From NCBI GenBank assembly GCA_029267795.1, contig JAJUHR010000014.1, forward strand, positions 1 through 13,903: DNA of 13,903 nucleotides. The letters are read 5' to 3'. Of the stretch, positions 1 through 6,589 are shown piece after piece; positions within the stretch are counted from its first letter, which is position 1, and each line of letters opens with the position of its first letter. Below the pieces are notes generated by a model that had not been told where the DNA came from, did not search any database, and saw nothing but the letters and a program-made list of their open reading frames with translations. The position numbers were made by a program, and so were the translations under genes. This DNA comes from Planctomycetota bacterium. Lineage in GTDB: Bacteria; Planctomycetota; Phycisphaerae; Phycisphaerales; Phycisphaeraceae.

Positions 1-2
1 AC

Positions 3-254
3 GAGGGCATCAGCGCCACCGGCGATCTGCTGGACTTGGGCGTCAAGGTCGGCACCATCGCCAAGTCGGGGGCGTGGTTTAACTACGGCGAGGTCCGACT
101 TGGCCAGGGCCGCGAGAACGCCAAGAAGTTCCTCAAGGAGAACCCGGATCTCTTCGACGAGATCCGAGCCAAGATCCTCCAAGGCAGGGGGTTGGAATCG
201 GTAAGCGCCTCTGCAGTTACCGACGAAGCGGTGGAAGCCGAGGTGATAGACTGA
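3..254 (+). CDS. recA: RecA recombinase, C-terminal fragment (5' end outside window)
   Basis: The reading frame is open from the left edge and ends at TGA 252-254. The visible 83 residues match the end of the RecA core ATPase domain and the C-terminal domain: 'EGISATGDLLDLGVKVG', then 'KSGAWFNYGEVRLGQGRENA' and 'KKFLKENPDLFDEIRAKIL'. This is the usual RecA order of (D)LGVK, KSGAW.xY, GQGREN and a LxxNP helix. The tail after 'ILQGRG' is acidic, which is typical of the disordered RecA C-terminus that tunes DNA binding. RecA forms ATP-dependent filaments on single-stranded DNA, drives homologous recombination and stimulates LexA cleavage. The Walker motifs lie upstream of the window. Identity is secure; the start cannot be seen. 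Confidence 0.96.
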   Translation, partial: EGISATGDLLDLGVKVGTIAKSGAWFNYGEVRLGQGRENAKKFLKENPDLFDEIRAKILQGRGLESVSASAVTDEAVEAEVID

Positions 255-673
255 TCGTGCAACCTGCGCCTTTAGAGGGTGTGGGTGGAAGCAGCCTCAT
301 CGCTCCTGACCCCTGAGGACAAGGGGAGCACCGGCAGAGTTGCCTTTAATTCCAATGCTTCATGTCTGAGCTTAGTTCGCTTGGGTGTACGGGTTTTGAA
401 ATGGGATGGCTAGGGCGTAGCGATGTCTCGGTTTTTTTGTAGGTCCGGGCCTGCCAAGACATGGCGATTCGGATGTGGCTGCGGTGTCGCCTTGCTTCAC
501 CACAACCACCCCGATTCCCGTCGCCTAACACCCGAACGAAAAAACTTCTTAGTTGATCGAGGGTGCCGGCTTTTGCACAGCTCCGGATCGGTCTCCCAGG
601 CGATCGAAAAAGAAGGTTTGAGGTCTTACCGCGGGTGTAGCCGATCTGTTTTCTGGCACTGTTTTCCAGCACC
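255..673. other. Gene-poor stretch downstream of recA
   Basis: About 420 bp with no convincing gene. Short open frames exist on both strands, but their translations are rich in Ser, Arg, Cys and His with no recognisable motif, and codon use is unlike the neighbours. Base composition is visibly lower in GC than in the flanking genes. A small hairpin (CCCCT 310-314 with AGGGG 322-326, 7-nt loop) lies about 55 nt behind recA. It has no U-tract, so it is at best a weak or factor-assisted terminator. A T7 run at 432-438 is not preceded by a good stem. A small RNA cannot be excluded. Confidence 0.5.
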
Positions 674-925
674 GTGGCCAAACCCGACTACATCCTCGAT
701 ATCGGCAGCCTAAAACCCGCCCAGAGCGCGGAACCAACCCCAAGTGACGGCTCTCTGCGGGGCAGGCCCTGGCTGGCGGTACGTTGGAGCTGTTGCTCAG
801 TCTACAGCCGGGTCTATCGGAACAGGCAAGGCTCAGCGTACGAAGGCCGCTGTCCCCGCTGTGGTAAGCAGGTCACTTTTCGCATCGGACCCGGCACCGA
901 TTGCCGCTTCTTTGAAGTGCATTGA
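674..925 (+). CDS. Small conserved Cys-rich (putative zinc-binding) protein
   Basis: An 83-residue protein starting at GTG 674; a stop at 638-640 leaves this as the only ATG/GTG/TTG start in the frame. The first 30 residues are variable. Residues 30-83 form a compact basic module with a Cys pair (C40 C41), then 'VYRNRQGSAYEGRCPRCGK' with C60 and C63, 'IGPG', C77 and 'RFFEVH'. C40/C41 plus the CPRC knuckle could form one zinc site. I recall very similar small proteins annotated as hypothetical in many Planctomycetota, so I treat it as real although it sits in an otherwise gene-poor region and has no clear Shine-Dalgarno. Function is unknown; a nucleic-acid or ribosome-associated zinc ribbon is only a guess. 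The sequence upstream of GTG 674 shows no obvious promoter. Confidence 0.75.
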   Translation: MAKPDYILDIGSLKPAQSAEPTPSDGSLRGRPWLAVRWSCCSVYSRVYRNRQGSAYEGRCPRCGKQVTFRIGPGTDCRFFEVH

Positions 926-960
926 CCGGGCTGAAGGGGGATTCGATTCAACAGCACATC

Positions 961-980
961 AGAAAGTCTAAGGCTTTTTT
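961..980 (+). terminator. Weak candidate intrinsic terminator after the Cys-rich protein
   Basis: AGAAAGTC (961-968), a 3-nt loop TAA, then GGCTTTTT (972-979) can pair over 8 bp with two G-U pairs. The right arm runs into a T6 tract at 975-980. It lies 36 nt behind the stop of the small Cys-rich gene. The stem is A/U-rich and therefore weak. Confidence 0.3.
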
Positions 981-1058
981 CTTCCCCGAAACGATCTTCC
1001 AAGGGGACGGCCTTCTCACTAAGCGCTTGCCGATTTATCGAACAACCCTAAGTGAAAC

Positions 1059-1106
1059 GATGGGGGGCCGTCGTCCTGTGAGCTTGAGCCTCGTAGCCCC
1101 CCCATC
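1059..1106. repeat. Strong inverted repeat / stem-loop with G6 and C7 arms
   Basis: GATGGGGGGC (1059-1068) pairs with GCCCCCCCATC (1096-1106): nine contiguous Watson-Crick pairs plus one more across a single bulged C, closing a 27-nt loop. There is no T-tract on either side, so it does not read as an intrinsic terminator. It is the strongest secondary-structure signal in the gene-poor left part of the window. Confidence 0.6.
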
Positions 1107-1304
1107 CGCCGCTGGGTTCTTGATTCTCCCGGTGCCGGCGCGAGGCGAGCTTAAGCCTAGATATCAGAATACCTCATTCTCAGGACTGTCTTTACTGAAT
1201 TGTCTTTCCCTCTCGGCGCAGCCGTCGAAAACCGGGAGGATAAATCGGTCTGTAAAGTTTGAACCTGGCCTGCGGGATGAAAAGAGGGCTTTTGAGGCGG
1301 CCGA

Positions 1305-1333
1305 TTGGGCCAAGTCATTCAAACGTATACAAT
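1305..1333 (+). promoter_or_regulatory. Sigma70-like promoter, -10 seven nt before ATG
   Basis: TTGGGC (1305-1310), a 17-nt spacer, and TACAAT (1328-1333; 5 of 6 to TATAAT). The ATG at 1341 follows the -10 box after only 7 nt (AATTTTG), so the expected transcription start coincides with the start codon. This points to a leaderless mRNA. No Shine-Dalgarno precedes 1341. Confidence 0.5.
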
Positions 1334-1340
1334 AATTTTG

Positions 1341-1964
1341 ATGCTGCGTCTTGGCTCCGATAACCAGCGAACCGAAAGCGAGCCGAGGGGGTATAGATGT
1401 GTGGTGCTGGTTGCCAGGGGCCAGTCCCGCCCAGAAGCGCTTTTGGCGGGGTTGGTGAAAAGGGGGGCGGAGGTTTGTCTCATTTCGGACGCAGCTGAGG
1501 TGATGGTGGAGTTAGCATGTCACGGGGGCGGTGTGGTGGTTGTGAACGACCCCGCAACGGTGCCTCGGATGCCCGAATTGTTGGCAGCCGTCAGACGTTA
1601 CTACCCCCGTACGGCGGTGTGGCGTTACGATCCACCCCGGGGACGCGGCTCGGCGGGCAGCCTCACTCACTTTTATGGGACCCAATCCGAATCCCGTCGA
1701 TCCGATCCGGTGCGTAAGCCGGACCGAGAACCTCTGAATGTATCCCAGACGAATCCGCTCGAAGATGAAGTAAGGCGCCGCTGTGCGCACCATCTGCACC
1801 ACACCGCTGCGGGTGAAGGCGGCTCAGAAGGGGAACAACAGCCGGTCCGTGCGGACTCTGCAGCTTGGGGGGACTTTACTGGGCCTATCGTTACAGCCGA
1901 AGAATTGGACATGTTGTTGGGGCCGGGTCGGGCCGGTTCGCAGGACCCTCAGGAGCAGGCCTGA
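1341..1964 (+). CDS. Pseudo-receiver-like protein with a C-terminal LxEELDMLL peptide
   Basis: A 207-residue protein. Residues 20-97 look like a degenerate CheY-type receiver fold: a beta strand 'CVVLVARG', a helix 'RPEALLAGLVKRG', then 'EVCLISDAAEVMVELA', the strand 'GGGVVVVNDP' where a phosphoacceptor Asp would sit (Asn69 instead), and 'LLAAVRRYYPRTAVWRY'. Residues 100-180 are low-complexity, polar and probably disordered. The end carries 'GPIVTAEELDMLLGPG' (181-196), which resembles the CheY-binding peptide of FliM (LSQAEIDALL); that likeness is my inference. Start choice: ATG 1341 fits a leaderless promoter, while GTG 1401 with GAGGGGG at 1384-1390 would start exactly at the receiver fold and is the alternative. 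The next gene starts 25 nt downstream, so the two are probably co-transcribed. Function unassigned; likely a signalling partner of the diguanylate cyclase. Confidence 0.65.
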   Translation: MLRLGSDNQRTESEPRGYRCVVLVARGQSRPEALLAGLVKRGAEVCLISDAAEVMVELACHGGGVVVVNDPATVPRMPELLAAVRRYYPRTAVWRYDPPRGRGSAGSLTHFYGTQSESRRSDPVRKPDREPLNVSQTNPLEDEVRRRCAHHLHHTAAGEGGSEGEQQPVRADSAAWGDFTGPIVTAEELDMLLGPGRAGSQDPQEQA

Positions 1965-1989
1965 GGGCTGTTGATGGGGAGTACGTCGG

Positions 1990-3432
1990 GTGAAACGCGG
2001 CAACCTACCTGGGACAAGCTGGGTGAACAAAGCGGTTATCGCGGATTGGAAAACCAATCCATGCGTGCTAGCGGTGGGGGACACCACACTCGGCGACCGG
2101 GTGGGTGAGGCCGTGGTCGGCTACACCGAGGGCGGCTCTGTACAAACCGTACGTGGGTGGTTGATGGCCTTGGGCCAAGTGGCGACCGAAGCTCCCGCCG
2201 CGGTGGTGGGCCGGGTCGAGGACCTCGACGAGCCTTATTCGGTGATGGCCGGCGCCCTACGCAAGCTGGCCCCAGCCACCCGGTTATTTCTGATCTGCGA
2301 TGCGGACCATCAAGGCAGCGCCGCCCGCGCCGTAGGGGCCGGATTCGACCGCTATTGGGTAGAACCCGTGGACTGGGAGGACCTGATCCGCGCCGTACTT
2401 GAAGACCCTGCTTGCCAGACCGCTGGGGCGGCGGAAGACATGATGGGGCCGACGGTCGCCACTCTGGTCGGCCCGGCGCTGCCTCCGCGGGGTGAACGCC
2501 CTGTCGGACCCGAACGTGGGGTGGGCCTTCGCCCGCCAGACTCGGGCACTCGACGCGCTCCTTCCACTGCGGCCTTGGTGCGTGGCCACTTCGAGGGCGA
2601 GATTGACTTGGTGGAGATGCTCCTATTGGAGCGCCGGGGGTTTTGCGACGCGGCGATTCAGATGGTCGCCAAACTGGGCGGCATCGACGGGGTGAAATGG
2701 GCCAAGCGTCTCGGCGACATCCCCACGGACCACGCCTGCGCGCCGATCCGGTATCTGGAGCAGGACTTGGGGGTGCTGCACGCGCCGCCGCCGGTGGTGA
2801 CCGAGCGGCTGTCGGTTTGGTCGGATTGGATCGCCCGCTGGCTGGCGCTGGAGCAACACCTGGACCGCCTGTGGCACATGGCTTTGCGTGACGAGCTGAC
2901 GGGGCTGTGGAACCGCCGGTATTTCAACCAATTCCTCAACTCGGTGCTCGAGCGGGCCGCACGCGATCGTTTCCGAGTGACCTTGCTGATCTTCGACATC
3001 GACGACTTCAAGGCCTACAACGACCGCTACGGGCACGCGGCGGGCGACGAGATCTTGCGTGAGGCGGCACGCCTGATGCAGTCGGTGGTGCGGGACCACG
3101 ACGTCGTGGCGCGCATCGGTGGCGACGAGTTCGCCGTGATTTTCTGGGACGCCACCGCCCCTCGCCGGGAGCACAGCGAACACCCGCAGGACGCCCTCGA
3201 GGCCGCGGCCCGCTTCCAGCAGGCGATCCATTCCCACCGCTTCCCGAAGTTGGGCGATCAGGCCCACGACCGCCTGACGATCTCCGGCGGCTTGGCGACG
3301 TTCCCGTGGGACGGCCGCACGGCCGATGAACTGGTCAACCTCGCCGACCGGATGGCCATGCAATCCAAGCGGCAGGGTAAAAACGCGATCACGATCGGCC
3401 CCGGCTCCAAGCGCAAGCCGAACCGTCCCTGA
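1990..3432 (+). CDS. Diguanylate cyclase (pseudo-receiver + GGDEF)
   Basis: A 480-residue cytoplasmic protein; GTG 1990 is preceded by GGGGAG at 1976-1981 (8-nt spacing). Residues 24-138 form a receiver-like fold ending 'ARAVGAGFDRYWVEPVDW', but no phosphoacceptor Asp is visible. Residues 195-295 are an unrecognised helical middle region. Residues 296-470 are a complete GGDEF domain: 'DELTGLWNRR' 301-310, 'FDIDDFKAYNDRYGH' from 335 (Mg-binding D336), 'GDEIL' 352-356, the catalytic GGDEF 377-381, and the closing 'ADRMAMQSKRQGKNAI'. RDHD (368-371) lies exactly five residues before GGDEF, matching the RxxD inhibitory site. The enzyme should therefore make cyclic di-GMP from two GTP and be subject to product inhibition. 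No membrane segment is seen, so input probably comes through the degenerate receiver or the partner encoded just upstream. Confidence 0.93.
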   Translation: MKRGNLPGTSWVNKAVIADWKTNPCVLAVGDTTLGDRVGEAVVGYTEGGSVQTVRGWLMALGQVATEAPAAVVGRVEDLDEPYSVMAGALRKLAPATRLFLICDADHQGSAARAVGAGFDRYWVEPVDWEDLIRAVLEDPACQTAGAAEDMMGPTVATLVGPALPPRGERPVGPERGVGLRPPDSGTRRAPSTAALVRGHFEGEIDLVEMLLLERRGFCDAAIQMVAKLGGIDGVKWAKRLGDIPTDHACAPIRYLEQDLGVLHAPPPVVTERLSVWSDWIARWLALEQHLDRLWHMALRDELTGLWNRRYFNQFLNSVLERAARDRFRVTLLIFDIDDFKAYNDRYGHAAGDEILREAARLMQSVVRDHDVVARIGGDEFAVIFWDATAPRREHSEHPQDALEAAARFQQAIHSHRFPKLGDQAHDRLTISGGLATFPWDGRTADELVNLADRMAMQSKRQGKNAITIGPGSKRKPNRP

Positions 3433-3470
3433 GTTGGACCTGAGCGGATGGGTTGTCGGCTGCCGGCGTC

Positions 3471-3496
3471 CGCGGCCCCGGCGCGTGGAGGCCGCG
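3471..3496 (+). terminator. GC hairpin behind the diguanylate cyclase gene (weak terminator candidate)
   Basis: CGCGGCC (3471-3477) pairs with GGCCGCG (3490-3496) across a 12-nt loop, 38 nt after the stop. An alternative stem GGCGCG/CGCGCC is nested in the same place. There is no T-tract, so termination is uncertain. The rest of the 256-bp gap before the transketolase gene holds two further GGCC-rich inverted repeats (GGGCC 3590-3594 with GGCCC 3604-3608; palindrome GGCCATGGCC 3618-3627) and no convincing promoter hexamers. Confidence 0.3.
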
Positions 3497-3688
3497 CCAC
3501 ATCACACGCCCCCAAGCCTCATCGCGATACACCCGAACGAAGAACGCCATATCGGCGCTTGAATCGGCACCGCGGTCTGTGAGGCAGCAGGGCCTATATA
3601 TCGGGCCCACGCTGGACGGCCATGGCCCATTTGCGTATCAATAATCCGTCCGAGTGATATCCCCGGGGTCACAGATAAGGGTTCCACT

Positions 3689-5662
3689 ATGTCCTTTGAT
3701 TCGACGATCCACGCGAAAGCGATCGAGCTGGTGAGGCTCGGCTACGAGATGACGGCCGCGGCCGGCTCGGGCCACCCGACGTCTGGGGCGAGCCTGGCCC
3801 ACATCGTGACGGTGCTGATGTACGGCCACATGAGGTACGAACCGGCCAACCCGCTGCACCCGGCCAGCGACCGCCTGGTGCTCAGCGAGGGCCACGCGGT
3901 GCCGATCGTCTACGCCGCGTGCGCCGACCTGGGGGTGATGATTGGCAAAGACCGCGCCAGCTGGCGGCCCATGACCCGTCAGGACGCGATGACGCTGCGC
4001 GCGATCGACTCGCCGATCGACGGCCACCCCAACCCGATCGAAGGGTTCCCGTTCTTCGACGCAGCCACCGGGTCGCTGGGTCAAGGCTTGTCCGTCGCGG
4101 CGGGTCTGGCCGCGGCGGCTAAGCTCGACGGGCTGGACAAACGCATCTTCTGCATCATCGGCGACGGCGAAAGCCGCGAGGGCCAAGTGTGGGAAGCGCT
4201 GGACTTCATCAAGGACCACGGCCTGTTCGCCGTGTGCCCGATCTTCAACTGCAACGGCTACGGCCAGGCGGACCACATCAGCGCCCAGCAGAGCTCCGCC
4301 ACGCTGGCGAAAAAGCTCGAGGCGTTCGGGTTCCGCCCGATCGTGATCGACGGGCACCAGCCCGCGCAGGTTCAAGAAGCGTTCAGCGCCCACGCCCAGG
4401 CGGCCCACGATCCTGCCGCCGTGCCCGTTGCGATCGTGGCCAACACCATCAAAGGCTGGGGCAGCCCATCGCAGCAGGGCAACGGGTTCCACGGCAAGCC
4501 AGCCACGGGGGATGAACTGGCCAAGGCGCTGGAGGAGCTGGATCAGACCGCCCGACAGCTCGGCGCGGTGGCGGATATGCCCCTGCGCATCGCCCTGATG
4601 TCACCCCGCAAGACCGGCGCTGCGGCGGAGCGCCAGCCCGTGCCGAGCCTGAACGAAGCCGCGGAGAGGTGGGGCTACGGGGGCCTGTTGGCCGCTGGGA
4701 AGATGGCCACGCGCCGGGCCTACGGCGTGGCGCTGCGCGCCGTGGGTCACTCGCGTCCGGACGTGGTGGTGTTGGACGCGGATGTCAGCAATTCAACCTT
4801 CGCCGAAGATTTCGCTAAGGACGAGCAGCTCCGCGGACGCTACTTCGAGTGCAAGATCGCTGAGCAGAACATGTTCTCGGCCGCGGTGGGGCTGAGCGCG
4901 GCCGGCAAGGTGCCGTTCGTGTCCACGTTTGGCAAGTTCGCCACACGGGCTTACGACCAGATCGAGATGGGGATCAACAGCGGGGCGAACTTCAAGATCG
5001 TCGGCTCGCACGTGGGCATCTCGCTGGCGGCGGACGGCCCCAGCCAGATGGCCATGCCCGACGTCGCCTGGTTCCGCGCGTTCACGGCGCTCAAGCGGCC
5101 CGACGGTCGGCCGGCGGTGTACGTTTTGCAGCCCTCCGATGCGTACCAGGCCTACGCGCTGACCGTCGCGACAGCGGAGCACGAGGGGGTGTGTTACATC
5201 AGGACCAGCCGCCCCAACGTGGAGTTCCTTTACGGGGACGCGGACAAGTTCACGCTCGGCGGCCACGAGGTCTTGTCCGAGGGGCGCGACCTGCTGATCC
5301 TCGCTTGCGGTTACATGGTGCACCAGGCGAACAAGGCCTTGGAGGCGCTGGACGCCCAGGGCGTCGACGCCACGCTTGTGGACCTGTATTCGCTGCCCTT
5401 CGACGCCGACGCGATCCTAGACCTGGCCAACGAGAACAACGGGATGGTCCTGACGCTCGAGGACAACTACTCGGGGGGGATCGGCAGCGCGGTGGCCGAC
5501 GCGATCTCGGCGGACGGCGGGGGGTTCAACCTGCGGCAGATGTACGTGCGACGCATCCCCAAGAGCTGCCGGACCATCGACGAGGTCATGGCCTACGCGG
5601 GCCTGAGTGTCAACCATATCGTCACCGAGGCGATGCAGCTGTTGCAGCTCTCCGCCACGTGA
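3689..5662 (+). CDS. tkt: Transketolase
   Basis: A 657-residue thiamine-diphosphate enzyme of the pentose phosphate pathway that transfers two-carbon ketol units between sugar phosphates. The N-terminal TPP-binding domain shows 'AGSGHPTSG' (25-33), 'LSEGHA' (65-70), 'GSLGQGLSVAAGLA' and the cofactor/Mg motif GDGESREGQVWEALDF (158-173) ending at N189 in 'NGYGQ', with the same GDG-to-Asn distance as animal-type transketolases. The pyrimidine-binding domain starts near 340 and carries 'DADVSNST' and the catalytic Glu of 'IAEQNMFSAAVGLS' (E392). A C-terminal transketolase domain ('VDLYSLPFDADAI') follows. The length fits the family. ATG 3689 has a modest AAGGG 7 nt upstream. It resembles the mammalian/archaeal-like short group more than E. 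coli TktA. It is followed after about 80-120 bp by a membrane-channel gene in the same direction, but no clear operon link is visible. Confidence 0.95.
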   Translation: MSFDSTIHAKAIELVRLGYEMTAAAGSGHPTSGASLAHIVTVLMYGHMRYEPANPLHPASDRLVLSEGHAVPIVYAACADLGVMIGKDRASWRPMTRQDAMTLRAIDSPIDGHPNPIEGFPFFDAATGSLGQGLSVAAGLAAAAKLDGLDKRIFCIIGDGESREGQVWEALDFIKDHGLFAVCPIFNCNGYGQADHISAQQSSATLAKKLEAFGFRPIVIDGHQPAQVQEAFSAHAQAAHDPAAVPVAIVANTIKGWGSPSQQGNGFHGKPATGDELAKALEELDQTARQLGAVADMPLRIALMSPRKTGAAAERQPVPSLNEAAERWGYGGLLAAGKMATRRAYGVALRAVGHSRPDVVVLDADVSNSTFAEDFAKDEQLRGRYFECKIAEQNMFSAAVGLSAAGKVPFVSTFGKFATRAYDQIEMGINSGANFKIVGSHVGISLAADGPSQMAMPDVAWFRAFTALKRPDGRPAVYVLQPSDAYQAYALTVATAEHEGVCYIRTSRPNVEFLYGDADKFTLGGHEVLSEGRDLLILACGYMVHQANKALEALDAQGVDATLVDLYSLPFDADAILDLANENNGMVLTLEDNYSGGIGSAVADAISADGGGFNLRQMYVRRIPKSCRTIDEVMAYAGLSVNHIVTEAMQLLQLSAT

Positions 5663-5779
5663 CGGACAACGCCGCCGCCCACCGCGTGTCAGCCCCGCCG
5701 GCCGGATGGCCGGATCGTGCGTGAATGAAGCTCTTGGACCTCCATGGGCTGCGTGGGCCTGTTCCGACGGACGTGTGCC

Positions 5780-6463
5780 GTGTTCGACCTGCTCACGAGT
5801 CAGTTTCAGGACCTGATGCGCCGCGGGGGCGTGGTGATGTGGCCCCTGCTGGGCCTGAGTCTGCTCGGGATGACCCTGGCGATCGAGCGGATTTGGTTCT
5901 GGTGGAGGACCAATCACCCCACGCGTCTGGCCCGCGTCGCCGAGATGGGTTTTCTTTTGCGCCAGGGTGACAAGGCCCGGGCTCGGGCGATCGCCGAGTC
6001 GGACGCGAGCGTCTACGGCCGCGTGGTCCGTCGGGTGCTGGACGGCGGATCGCCCGCCCCCAACATCTGGGCCAGCGAGGCGGCGGCGGCCGAGGCGGTC
6101 GAGGACGAGCGTCCGCACCTGGAGCGGTTCATGCCCACGTTGTCGACGATCATCACCGTGGCCCCCATGTTGGGCATCCTCGGCACGGTGACGGGGATCA
6201 TCTCGAGTTTTCAGGTGTTATCCGGCCAGATCGCGGCGACCGATCCGCGCGCCGTCGGCCAGGGGATCGCCGAGGCCCTGCTGACCACCGCAGCGGGTCT
6301 GGTGGTTGCGATCGGGGCATTGTTTCCCTACAACGTCTTCCGGGTCCAACTGGACCGAACGCTCAGCCGACTCGAATCGCTCGCGGTGGCCGCGTCTTAC
6401 AGCGCTGAGCTGGGCAAGGGGAAAGGTGCTGACGGAAAGCAAAATCCCTCCCCGCCCGAATAA
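5780..6463 (+). CDS. MotA/TolQ/ExbB proton-channel family protein (orphan ExbB-like)
   Basis: A 227-residue inner-membrane protein (238-239 if the upstream in-frame ATG 5744 is used; ATG 5816 is a third option, with CAGGA in front). Three hydrophobic segments are visible: about residues 17-41 ('MWPLLGLSLLGMTLAIERIWFWW'-type start), 120-146 and 163-187. The second carries the family signature 'LGILGTVTGIISSF' and the third 'GIAEALLTTAAGLVVAIGALFPYN'. A cytoplasmic loop lies between TM1 and TM2. ExbB/TolQ proteins form pentameric channels that use proton motive force to power outer-membrane transport or envelope maintenance with an ExbD/TolR partner. No exbD/tolR follows here: the next gene is a phosphorylase. 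I prefer GTG 5780 because its product begins 'FDLLTSQFQDLMRRGG', like many homologues, but the start is not settled. Confidence 0.88.
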   Translation: MFDLLTSQFQDLMRRGGVVMWPLLGLSLLGMTLAIERIWFWWRTNHPTRLARVAEMGFLLRQGDKARARAIAESDASVYGRVVRRVLDGGSPAPNIWASEAAAAEAVEDERPHLERFMPTLSTIITVAPMLGILGTVTGIISSFQVLSGQIAATDPRAVGQGIAEALLTTAAGLVVAIGALFPYNVFRVQLDRTLSRLESLAVAASYSAELGKGKGADGKQNPSPPE

Positions 6464-6490
6464 AGACCGCTCCCGAGAATAGACGAAGGG

Positions 6491-6589
6491 TATAAAGTCC
6501 GAGCATGGAGCGTCGGTAGCAGCGGCCCGGCCTCTGCGTCGTGCAGGGGGGAGGTCTGCCTGCGGGTTTTTCGTGAGGGAACCATCCCG
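6491..6589 (+). promoter_or_regulatory. Structured leader of the alpha-glucan phosphorylase gene
   Basis: TATAAA (6491-6496) can serve as a -10 box; no good -35 is seen. Transcription starting near 6503 would give a leader of about 87 nt. It holds a four-codon ORF ATG-GAG-CGT-CGG-TAG (6505-6519) and two mutually exclusive hairpins sharing GCAGG: CCTCTGC 6531-6537 with GCAGGGG 6543-6549 (7 bp, one G-U), or GCAGG 6543-6547 with CCTGC 6559-6563, followed by GGGTTTTT (6564-6571). A Shine-Dalgarno GAGGGA (6575-6580) lies 9 nt before the start. The layout recalls an attenuator; this is inference. Confidence 0.35.

Larger units (their letters stand above)
926..1340. other. Gene-free stretch, reduced GC, several inverted repeats
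   Basis: About 415 bp between the small Cys-rich gene and the pseudo-receiver gene. A TTG-initiated open frame at 922-1335 crosses it, but its translation shows no family motif and runs straight into the promoter of the next gene, so I do not call it. The stretch contains the weak terminator at 961-980, a strong G6/C7 hairpin (1059-1106), the palindrome GCTTAAGC (1149-1156), a small inverted repeat AGAAT/ATTCT (1166-1180) and the promoter at 1305-1333. It could be a decayed gene, a regulatory RNA locus or a long untranslated region. Confidence 0.5.

Noticed and set aside
280..330. GGAAGCAGCC near 287-296, reminiscent of the SRP RNA hallmark
   Set aside because: The complementary CAGGTC-type segment and GGAA tetraloop context of SRP helix 8 are missing, and no flanking helix forms.
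441..460. GGTCCGGGCC-like word resembling part of RNase P RNA
   Set aside because: Only a few bases match; none of the other conserved RNase P segments are present nearby.
423..713. A 96-codon frame in the gap after recA
   Set aside because: No recognisable domain, no Shine-Dalgarno, and it overlaps the better supported Cys-rich gene in another frame.
922..1335. A TTG-started open frame behind the small Cys-rich gene
   Set aside because: No motif, low-complexity translation, overlaps the previous stop and runs into the promoter at 1305-1333.
3433..3688. Possible thiamine-pyrophosphate riboswitch before transketolase, suggested by a CTGAG word
   Set aside because: The second conserved half (ACCTGAT...GG.TAAT...GCG.AGG) is absent.
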